This document shows, one piece after another, positions 1 through 5,097 of a stretch of 5,097 nt of DNA. The notes under the pieces were generated by a model. The model saw nothing but the letters and a program-made list of their open reading frames with translations, had not been told where the DNA came from and did no database searches. The first letter of the stretch is position 1. Every line of letters begins with the position of its first letter. The stretch comes from Clostridia bacterium (lineage in GTDB: Bacteria; Bacillota; Clostridia; Oscillospirales; Butyricicoccaceae). Location of the stretch: NCBI GenBank assembly GCA_017556565.1, contig JAFYMQ010000221.1, positions 1 to 5,097 on the forward strand. Reading direction: 5' to 3'. The translations under genes and the position numbers were made by a program.

Positions 1-646
1 CATGATAATAGATGCCTCCCAATCCGCTGGCATTGCATATATAAATACCAAAAAACTAAAGGCGACTGCCTATATATGCTTTCCGGGGCACAAAGCTCTG
101 TTCGGTCCACAGGGTACAGGATGCTTGATTTGCTGCAAAGATGAATTGCTTTACAGTATTACAGAAGGCGGCACGGGCAGCAACTCTATAGACGAAAATC
201 AGCCTGATTTTCTGCCTGATATTTATGAGAGCGGTACAGCCAATGCACACGGCATTTGCGCGCTGGCTGAGGGGGTCAGATTTGTCCAAAAACGAACGCT
301 CAGGGATATTTCTGCCTGCCACAGAGAGCTTACTTTGTATGCACTGGAGAGGCTTTCGGCAATATCTTCGCTTAAGATATTCACGGGTGCGGGGCATGAG
401 CATGGCGTTATATCTTTTATTGCCGACAAAACAGACTGTGAAGAGGCAGCCGAATATCTTAACAGACAGGGGATTTTTGTCCGTGCGGGACTGCAGTGCG
501 CACCCCTTGCGCACAAGACTGTGGGAACGGTTGACAGAGGCAGTGTAAGGGTTAGTTTTTCTGTATTCAACACCGTACGGGATATAGATATTCTGTGTTA
601 TAATTTAAATCGGATTTTAAGCAAAAAAACCTCGGTTTTCTATTGA
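1..646 (+). CDS. Cysteine desulfurase-family class V aminotransferase (3' part, start outside window)
   Basis: This is the C-terminal 214 residues of a PLP-dependent fold-type I enzyme. The frame is open at the left edge, and the first ATG at 2 is internal because it lies in the conserved strand before the cofactor-binding Asp. Visible motifs, numbered from that Met, are: DASQSAG (Asp4 and Gln7, pyridine-ring contacts), FPGHKALFGPQGTG with the Schiff-base lysine at Lys31, GGTGSNS at 56-62, YESGTAN at 75-81, and RAGLQCAP at 161-168 with Cys166 at the position of the persulfide-forming cysteine of NifS/SufS enzymes. Family members release sulfur from cysteine for Fe-S clusters or thio-modification. 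The shape best matches the 'cysteine desulfurase family protein' group common in Firmicutes, whose physiological acceptor is often unknown. The catalytic residues in view are intact, so the gene looks functional. No Fe-S scaffold gene is next to it here. The family call is confident; the exact substrate is not. Confidence 0.9.
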   Translation, partial: MIIDASQSAGIAYINTKKLKATAYICFPGHKALFGPQGTGCLICCKDELLYSITEGGTGSNSIDENQPDFLPDIYESGTANAHGICALAEGVRFVQKRTLRDISACHRELTLYALERLSAISSLKIFTGAGHEHGVISFIADKTDCEEAAEYLNRQGIFVRAGLQCAPLAHKTVGTVDRGSVRVSFSVFNTVRDIDILCYNLNRILSKKTSVFY

Positions 647-671
647 AAATATTAGACATTTCTGCTATTAT
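643..671 (+). promoter_or_regulatory. Sigma-A promoter for the cdaA operon (extended -10)
   Basis: A -35 box TTGAAA (643-648, 5 of 6 to consensus) is followed by a 17-base spacer and a -10 box TATTAT (666-671, 5 of 6). A TG at 663-664 sits one base before the -10, giving an extended -10. The -35 overlaps the TGA stop (644-646) of the upstream gene. Transcription would begin near 678-679, leaving a leader of roughly 30 bases to the likely cdaA start, too short for a riboswitch. A perfect TATAAT at 669-674 overlaps but would need a 20-base spacer from the same -35, so it is less likely. This is a motif-based prediction only. Confidence 0.65.
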
Positions 672-693
672 AATATAAGTAAAAAATTAAGTT

Positions 694-700
694 GGAAGGT
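694..700 (+). promoter_or_regulatory. Shine-Dalgarno site that decides the cdaA start
   Basis: GGAAGGT is the only purine-rich ribosome-binding sequence in the short leader. It abuts the ATG at 701 with essentially no spacing and lies inside a TTG-initiated reading from 692, so it suits neither. It sits 9 bases before an in-frame GTG at 710, a workable distance. This favours GTG initiation at 710. Confidence 0.5.
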
Positions 701-709
701 ATGCGAAAA

Positions 710-1552
710 GTGTTGGATTATGTATGGCAGCATCTGCGTTTGATCACCGTTTTTGATATCATCGATATTATACTGGTCGCCGCGATAATTTTTTATATTC
801 TGAAGCTTGTCAGAGGAACAACCGCTGAGTATCTGCTCAAGGGTGTTCTTGTTTTGTTTGCCGCTCTTTTGGTATCGGGTATACTCAAACTCAATATAAT
901 CAACTATTTGCTGACTTCCGTATTCCAGATAGGAATACTTGCCATTGTCATACTGTTCCAGCCGGAACTGCGAAATATCCTCCACAAGTTCGGCACGACC
1001 CATCATCTGAAACTTTTCCGCTCACAGGAAAAAGAAGACAACCGTGCTATCAGGCTTGCCATTGCCAACATTGTTGATGCATGCCGCGCCATGTCTGCCG
1101 ACAAGATCGGCGCGCTTATGGTTTTTCAGCGCGAGGATAACGTAACATCGGTTGCAAACTCGGGTACAGCCATTGACGCTGAGACCAGTGCCGAACTTAT
1201 CAAGAACATTTTTTATCCCAAATCTCCGTTGCATGACGGTGCGGTTATTGTTACCGACGGACGTATACGCGCAGCGGGCTGTATTCTGCCTCTGTCTGCC
1301 AATCTGAATATCAGCAAAGAACTGGGTACCCGTCACCGTGCCGCGTTGGGCATGAGTGAAGCGTACGACTCCATATCGGTCGTTGTTTCCGAAGAGAACG
1401 GATATATCTCGCTGGCAAGCGGGGGAGTGCTCAAACGCAGACTTTCGCCTGAGAGTCTTGAGAAGATTCTGTGCGATCAGCTGCTGCCCAAGAATGATGT
1501 TGAGCAAAAGAACACCATTCTTGACTGGATGAAGGGATGGAAAAAGAAATGA
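710..1552 (+). CDS. cdaA: Diadenylate cyclase CdaA (c-di-AMP synthase, membrane-bound)
   Basis: CdaA condenses two ATP into cyclic di-AMP at the cytoplasmic face of the membrane. With the GTG start at 710 it is 280 residues, normal for the family. Three hydrophobic segments lie at about 14-35, 42-60 and 68-84, followed by the conserved FQPELRNIL turn (83-91) and a short linker. The DAC (DisA_N) domain then runs from about 112 to 245. Both catalytic signatures are present: DGA at 176-178 within SPLHDGAVIV, and RHR at 208-210 within LGTRHRAALG. Other typical blocks are NSGTAID near 150-156 and VVVSEENGYIS near 224-234. The start was chosen because the GGAAGGT ribosome site is spaced for GTG 710 and because family members typically begin a few residues before an aromatic-rich xxWxxLRxI stretch, as here. 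ATG 701 (283 residues) and TTG 692 (286) are alternatives. It leads the operon from the promoter at 643-671 and overlaps cdaR. The identification is very secure; the start is not. Confidence 0.97.
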   Translation: MLDYVWQHLRLITVFDIIDIILVAAIIFYILKLVRGTTAEYLLKGVLVLFAALLVSGILKLNIINYLLTSVFQIGILAIVILFQPELRNILHKFGTTHHLKLFRSQEKEDNRAIRLAIANIVDACRAMSADKIGALMVFQREDNVTSVANSGTAIDAETSAELIKNIFYPKSPLHDGAVIVTDGRIRAAGCILPLSANLNISKELGTRHRAALGMSEAYDSISVVVSEENGYISLASGGVLKRRLSPESLEKILCDQLLPKNDVEQKNTILDWMKGWKKK

Positions 1553-2784
1553 AAGCTTGGCTCAAAAAATATAATATCTTCACCTGGCTGATCTCGGTTC
1601 TGATCTCGGTTCTTATTTGGTTTTTTGTTGTGTCCCAGCTCAACCCCGATATGGATGCACGATTCAAGAACATTGATATTCAGATTACCGATATTGAGCA
1701 GCTTACAGCCAACGGGCTGGCTATTGTCAGCGGCGGAAACGAGACCGCCGACGTCAAGGTGCGCGGCAAGCGCGACAAGGTCGCACTTCTGGAGGCGGAC
1801 AGCTTCAAGATTACCGCAAGTGTTGCATCCATAACTGTTCCCGGTACATACAATCTCAGCTACAATATAGACGTTCCCGACGTCAGTGTTGTAGCCAAAA
1901 CACCCTCCCAGATCAGCGTTGTTATTGATCATATATCTTCCAAGACTGTTCCTGCTGAGATCAAGTTTACAGGTAAAATGCCCGAGGGATATATTCTTCA
2001 GGATTATGATCTTTCGCCCGATGCCATTATTGTAAAGGGACCGGAGAGTCAGCTTGATATGATCAAACAAGCTGTTGTAAACTTTGACCTCACCAACAAC
2101 AAAAAATCCCAGCAGACAACTCTCTCGTATACTTTCTATGACGGCAAGGGAAATGTGCTTGATATCGACGGCCTGACTGTTGATACTCCTGCCATAGTTT
2201 TTAGCTCTTATGTTGTACAGGTCAAGACCGTGCCTCTGGTGCTTGACGTTATTTCTGAGGGAATGTACGCCGAGAATATAGCAACAATAACCGTAGGACC
2301 CAAAGAAATCGAAATAATGGGCGATCCGTCTGTTGTGGCTGCTATCAACAGACTGTCTGTAGGAACTGTCAATCTCAAAACTATGCTCAAGTCCCACCAG
2401 ACATCTGTTCAGTTCGATATCGATCTGCCCGACGGAGTCACCACAGAATATGACGGAGACACCGCCCAGATCAAGGTTGAACCTCAGGGCTACGGATACG
2501 GTCTTGTTGTTTTGACTGCAGATAATTTTGAGCCTATAGAGGGTTACTCTTATCTCAAAGGCGCTACTATAGCTGTAGAGGTATTCGGACAGACCAATGT
2601 GGTAAACAGACTTCTTGACACGGATATGATTGTCAAAGTTATGAGCATATCAAAAGACGAGTCAAGTGTGACCGCTACCGTGTCTTTGGATATATCCTGC
2701 AAATATGAGGATATCGACGTTTTGGGTGCTCATACTCTGCACGTTCTTATATCGGACAGTTCCAATGAGGCAGTCGCACAGTAA
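1537..2784 (+). CDS. cdaR: CdaR, YbbR-domain regulator of CdaA
   Basis: CdaR is a membrane-anchored extracytoplasmic protein that binds CdaA and modulates c-di-AMP synthesis. The 415-residue product has a short basic N-terminus (KAWLKKY), one transmembrane helix at about 14-33, and a long exported region. Four YbbR-type repeats can be seen, each marked by a strand-Gly-turn signature: KVRGKRDKVALL (74-85), IVKGPESQLDMI (165-176), EIMGDPSVVAAI (259-270) and EVFGQTNVVNRL (348-359). The repeats span roughly 46-130, 136-225, 230-314 and 320-406. No catalytic motif is expected or seen. Two starts are possible: ATG 1537, or ATG 1549, which forms an ATGA overlap with the cdaA stop and would shorten the protein by four residues. 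Either overlap implies translational coupling and coordinated production with CdaA. A 12-base tandem repeat lies within the helix codons. The stop overlaps the next gene's start by one base. Confidence 0.94.
   Translation: MEKEMKAWLKKYNIFTWLISVLISVLIWFFVVSQLNPDMDARFKNIDIQITDIEQLTANGLAIVSGGNETADVKVRGKRDKVALLEADSFKITASVASITVPGTYNLSYNIDVPDVSVVAKTPSQISVVIDHISSKTVPAEIKFTGKMPEGYILQDYDLSPDAIIVKGPESQLDMIKQAVVNFDLTNNKKSQQTTLSYTFYDGKGNVLDIDGLTVDTPAIVFSSYVVQVKTVPLVLDVISEGMYAENIATITVGPKEIEIMGDPSVVAAINRLSVGTVNLKTMLKSHQTSVQFDIDLPDGVTTEYDGDTAQIKVEPQGYGYGLVVLTADNFEPIEGYSYLKGATIAVEVFGQTNVVNRLLDTDMIVKVMSISKDESSVTATVSLDISCKYEDIDVLGAHTLHVLISDSSNEAVAQ
1588..1611 (+). repeat. Perfect 12-bp tandem repeat (two copies) in the CdaR membrane helix
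   Basis: CTGATCTCGGTT occurs at 1588-1599 and again, identical, at 1600-1611. It is in frame and encodes Leu-Ile-Ser-Val twice, at residues 18-25 of CdaR. Identical codons in both copies suggest a recent slippage duplication, or at least a slippage-prone site, rather than protein-level selection alone. Confidence 0.9.
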
Positions 2785-4370
2785 TGAGTATTATTGTTTC
2801 TAATATCCGTTTGCCATACGGCATAAGCGATGAAGAGGTAATCTACAAAGCTGCCCGCAGTATGGGTCTCAGAAAAGCAGATATAAAATATTCGGGCATA
2901 TACAGAGAGTCGCTTGACCTCAGACACGGAAATATATCCAAGCTTTATTCTGTCGAGTTTGAGCTTGGCAATATTGAGCAGGAACACAAACTGTCTGCAG
3001 CAGATCAGGATATTTATCAAAAGCCCGATTACAGTTTTCCCGCATCAACGGGAAATGAGGTTCTCCCTGCGCCGCCCGTTGTTGTTGGATTTGGCCCTGC
3101 GGGAATGTTCGCAGCGCTGATTCTTGCCGAAAACGGCTTTCGTCCAATCGTAATTGAGCGCGGCTCCAAAATGGACGATCGCGACAAAAAGGTGCAGAAC
3201 TTTTTTGACAGCGGCAAACTGGATGTGAACACCAATATCCAGTTTGGAGAGGGTGGAGCAGGCACGTATTCGGATGGCAAGCTTACCTCCCGCATAAATG
3301 ATCCTCTCTGTCTGCTTGTTCTTGACATACTGAAAAATCACGGTGCACCCGAAGCCATCCTGCGTATGGCAAAGCCTCATATAGGCACCGATTTGCTTAA
3401 AAATGTTGTTGTTTCTATCCGTAATCGTATAGAGCAGCTTGGCGGCAAAGTTCTCTTTGACACGCCTATGACCGGCATTAGATATTCAAACGGCAAGCTT
3501 AACGCCGTTGTCACGTCTGCAGGAACAATCGATACCGATACTGCGATTTTCGCAATAGGCCATAGTGCCCGCGATACTATATCAATGCTTTGTGAAAACA
3601 GCTTTGCCATAGAGCCAAAGGCGTTTTCTGTTGGTCTGCGTGTTGAGCATCTTCAGCAGGAACTGAACTATTCCGTATACGGCAAGCATATGCACCTGCC
3701 CGATCTGCCTCAGGCAGAATATAACCTGTCCGCCAAGCCTTTTGACCGCGGATGCTACTCCTTCTGCATGTGCCCGGGCGGTTATGTTATCCCGGCCGCA
3801 AGCGAAGAAAACGGCGTGGTCACAAACGGTATGAGCCTGCATAAGCGCGCAGGCGCTAATGCAAACTCGGCTATATGCGTGTCTGTACTGCCTGCTGATT
3901 TTGCATCAGGTTCACCCTTGGCGGGAATTGAGTTTCAGCGTCAGCTTGAGCGCAGAGCGTTTATCGAGGGCGGATCTGACTATAAAGCACCTGTACAGAC
4001 GGTAGGGGACTTTATAAACGGCACAAAATGCAGCATATCCGATGCGGTCAAGCCTACCTATGCAATAGGCACAAAGCCTACCGATTTTTCGAGTTGGCTC
4101 CCGTCATTCGTGACCGACTCCATAAGAGCGTCTATGCCGCTTTTTGCGCGCAAATTAGCCTGCTTTGGCAGCAAGGATGCTATTTTTACCGGCGTGGAAA
4201 CACGCACGTCTTCGCCTGTGAGAATAACCCGAAACAGTGATTTCCAATCTCTGAATATTGAGGGTGTGATCCCATCCGGTGAGGGCGCAGGTTACGCAGG
4301 CGGTATTATGAGTGCAGCCGTTGACGGAATCAAGGCAGCCTCCGCTATACTCAAAAGATACAAGATATAA
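2784..4370 (+). CDS. NAD(P)/FAD-dependent oxidoreductase, COG2509-type flavoprotein
   Basis: This is a 528-residue flavoprotein of a widely conserved but biochemically uncharacterised family. Residues 1 to about 85 form an N-terminal alpha/beta module typical of the family, beginning IVSNIRLPYG. A Rossmann FAD-binding site follows: VVVGFGPAGMFAAL (99-112, GxGxxG at 102-107), closed by the acidic VIERG at 123-127, whose Glu125 would hold the ribose. Further conserved blocks are FGEGGAGTYSDGKL (154-167), AIFAIGHSARDT (254-265), CMCPGGYVIPAAS (328-340), TGVETRTSSPVRI (469-481), and the C-terminal flavin-contact segment PSGEGAGYAGGIMSAAVDG (497-515). The length is normal and no predicted membrane segment is present, so it should be cytosolic. 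The substrate and electron partner are unknown. Its ATG shares one base with the cdaR TAA (TAATG) and only a distant GAGG (2767-2770) precedes it, so translation probably depends on ribosomes finishing cdaR. Family assignment is strong; function is open. Confidence 0.9.
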   Translation: MSIIVSNIRLPYGISDEEVIYKAARSMGLRKADIKYSGIYRESLDLRHGNISKLYSVEFELGNIEQEHKLSAADQDIYQKPDYSFPASTGNEVLPAPPVVVGFGPAGMFAALILAENGFRPIVIERGSKMDDRDKKVQNFFDSGKLDVNTNIQFGEGGAGTYSDGKLTSRINDPLCLLVLDILKNHGAPEAILRMAKPHIGTDLLKNVVVSIRNRIEQLGGKVLFDTPMTGIRYSNGKLNAVVTSAGTIDTDTAIFAIGHSARDTISMLCENSFAIEPKAFSVGLRVEHLQQELNYSVYGKHMHLPDLPQAEYNLSAKPFDRGCYSFCMCPGGYVIPAASEENGVVTNGMSLHKRAGANANSAICVSVLPADFASGSPLAGIEFQRQLERRAFIEGGSDYKAPVQTVGDFINGTKCSISDAVKPTYAIGTKPTDFSSWLPSFVTDSIRASMPLFARKLACFGSKDAIFTGVETRTSSPVRITRNSDFQSLNIEGVIPSGEGAGYAGGIMSAAVDGIKAASAILKRYKI

Positions 4371-4382
4371 TCGAGGTATACA

Positions 4383-4793
4383 ATGAATCAAAACGCTGTT
4401 GTAAAAAAGATATTGCCAAACGGCAATGCAGAAATTGAGGTCGTGCGTAAAGCCGCCTGCACCTCGGACTGCAGTAAATGCAAAGGTTGCGACCATCATC
4501 CCGAACAAAAGATCTTTATCGAAGCACACAATCCCATTGATGCAGAGGTTGGAGATCTGGTGCTTGTGCAGTCGTCCACATCCAACGTACTCAAAGGTGC
4601 GGCCGCAATATACGTTCTGCCTTTGATTATGATGTGCGCAGGTTATTTTGTCAGCGGCACACTGGCAGAGGGACTCAGGATTCTGATATCCATGCTTTCA
4701 CTTGCTGCAGGATTGTTTATCTGCAAGCTTGTATATAATTCTGAGGCTAAGAAACGTTCGTTAACATTTACAATAACACATAAACTGAGGTGA
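4383..4793 (+). CDS. SoxR-reducing-system RseC/MucC-family membrane protein
   Basis: This is a 136-residue protein. A soluble N-terminal part (about 1-65) begins with a small beta-rich region (AVVKKILPNGNAEIEVVRK) and then a cysteine cluster, Cys26, Cys30, Cys33 and Cys36 (C-x3-C-x2-C-x2-C), followed by two histidines. A GDLVLV strand at 57-62 precedes two transmembrane helices at about 71-91 and 97-118 and a short basic tail. This layout matches the RseC/MucC family, which in Proteobacteria is tied to sigma-E control and to the Rsx complex that reduces SoxR. Those partners are not expected in a clostridium, so the inherited product name should not be read as function. The cysteines could hold a metal or Fe-S centre or act as thiols; this is inference. 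A GAGGT ribosome site (4373-4377) lies five bases before the ATG, and the gap to the oxidoreductase is 12 bases, indicating the same operon. Confidence 0.8.
   Translation: MNQNAVVKKILPNGNAEIEVVRKAACTSDCSKCKGCDHHPEQKIFIEAHNPIDAEVGDLVLVQSSTSNVLKGAAAIYVLPLIMMCAGYFVSGTLAEGLRILISMLSLAAGLFICKLVYNSEAKKRSLTFTITHKLR
4787..4793 (+). promoter_or_regulatory. Ribosome-binding site of the yicC-family gene, overlapping the upstream stop
   Basis: GAGGTGA matches the anti-Shine-Dalgarno core and is five bases from the ATG at 4799. Its last three bases are the TGA stop of the RseC-like gene, so ribosomes terminating there sit directly on the next initiation site. This supports the start choice and coupling of the two genes. 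Confidence 0.7.
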
Positions 4794-4798
4794 ATATT

Positions 4799-5097
4799 AT
4801 GCTCAAGAGTATGACAGGCTACGGCAGACATGTAGCAGAAAATGACAAGAGACAGATTACTGTAGAGATACATTCGATAAACCACAGATACCTTGATCTT
4901 ACAGTCAAAACACCCCGTGTATATTCCTTCCTGGAAGATGCCGCAAAAAAGAAGATCACACAGTTCATTGCCCGTGGTAAAGTCGATGTATATATAGGCA
5001 TCAAGGACAAAGAGGACAACAGTGTCAAGATTGCACTCAATAACCCCATCGTTTCCGGCTATATCAATGCCGCCAAGGATGCCGCAGAAAAGTTTGG
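4799..5097 (+). CDS. YicC/YloC-family endoribonuclease (5' part, runs off window)
   Basis: The first 99 codons of a gene cut by the window end. The N-terminus MLKSMTGYGR (1-10) is the hallmark of the YicC/YloC family, and it is followed by VEIHSINHRYLDL (22-34), a TPR turn at 38-40, and ARGKVDVYI (58-66), all in the usual order and spacing of the YicC_N domain. Family members are endoribonucleases; E. coli YicC has been linked to decay of the small RNA RyhB, and Bacillus YloC has been described as an RNase. Full proteins are about 290 residues with a C-terminal DUF1732 domain, which would lie beyond this window. The ATG at 4799 has a well-placed GAGGTGA site and matches the family start exactly. 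It lies five bases after the RseC-like gene, so it is probably co-transcribed. In many Firmicutes a remA-like gene, gmk and rpoZ follow; this could not be seen here. Confidence 0.92.
   Translation, partial: MLKSMTGYGRHVAENDKRQITVEIHSINHRYLDLTVKTPRVYSFLEDAAKKKITQFIARGKVDVYIGIKDKEDNSVKIALNNPIVSGYINAAKDAAEKF

Noticed and set aside
626..639. Small inverted repeat AAAACC/GGTTTT near the end of the first gene, considered as a terminator
   Set aside because: The stem is only about five base pairs, mostly A-T, with a minimal loop and no following U-tract. It also lies within coding sequence.
669..674. Perfect TATAAT as the cdaA -10 box
   Set aside because: Spacing to TTGAAA would be 20 bases. The overlapping TATTAT at 666-671 gives a 17-base spacer and an extended TGn element, so it was preferred.
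672..709. Possible riboswitch or c-di-AMP-sensing leader before cdaA
   Set aside because: The predicted leader is only about 30 bases, too short for a ydaO-type or any other known riboswitch.
1022..1507. Antisense open frame opposite the cdaA catalytic domain
   Set aside because: It is fully covered by the conserved DAC-domain coding sequence. It shows no ribosome site and no family resemblance.
1477..2397. Long antisense open frame (306 codons) opposite cdaR
   Set aside because: It lies entirely over the well-identified cdaA end and cdaR, has no recognisable domain, and its product looks like a mirrored coding sequence. Low stop density on the opposite strand explains it.
3029..3380. Overlapping antisense open frames opposite the flavoprotein gene
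   Set aside because: Several overlapping minus-strand frames occur here at once, which is a sign of composition rather than genes, and the plus-strand gene is strongly supported.
1..5097. CRISPR arrays, insertion sequences, phage genes, tRNA or rRNA
   Set aside because: Nearly every base is accounted for by six colinear core genes. No spaced repeats, transposase motifs, terminal inverted repeats or RNA gene signatures were seen.

Overview
The window is a compact, all-plus-strand block of core genes. It most likely comes from a Gram-positive anaerobe of the Clostridia, perhaps an Oscillospiraceae/Ruminococcaceae-type gut bacterium. The evidence is the cdaA-cdaR pair, a family of cysteine desulfurase-like proteins common in Firmicutes, a COG2509-type flavoprotein, a clostridial-style RseC homologue, a YicC/YloC-type RNase, and intermediate base composition. 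The phylum-level call is fairly safe; the family-level call is a guess.

Layout. (1) Positions 1-646 hold the 3' part of a class V aminotransferase/cysteine desulfurase-family gene whose start lies upstream of the window. (2) A good sigma-A promoter with an extended -10 sits at 643-671 and overlaps that gene's stop codon. (3) From about 710 a tightly packed run follows: cdaA (c-di-AMP synthase), cdaR (its YbbR-domain membrane-anchored regulator), a 528-residue FAD-dependent oxidoreductase, a small two-helix membrane protein of the RseC/MucC family with a four-cysteine cluster, and the first 99 codons of a YicC/YloC-family endoribonuclease cut by the window end. The junctions are a 4-16 base overlap (cdaA/cdaR), a 1-base TAATG overlap (cdaR/oxidoreductase), a 12-base gap and a 5-base gap. 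No terminator is visible between them, so they look like one operon.

How the genes fit together. CdaA and CdaR form the membrane c-di-AMP synthase module, which controls potassium/osmolyte and cell-wall homeostasis in Firmicutes. In Bacillus the third gene is glmM; here a flavoprotein takes that position and glmM is not in the window. The flavoprotein and the RseC-like protein are both plausible redox proteins, but a joint function is inferred only from adjacency. YicC is usually linked to a separate housekeeping cluster (remA-like, gmk, rpoZ), so the end of the window may be where two conserved clusters join.

I found no mobile element, CRISPR array, RNA gene or riboswitch. The window reads as ordinary chromosomal core DNA. 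The points worth a second look are the non-glmM gene order, the cdaA start choice, and a perfect 12-base tandem repeat inside the CdaR membrane anchor. I do not see a convincing undescribed system.
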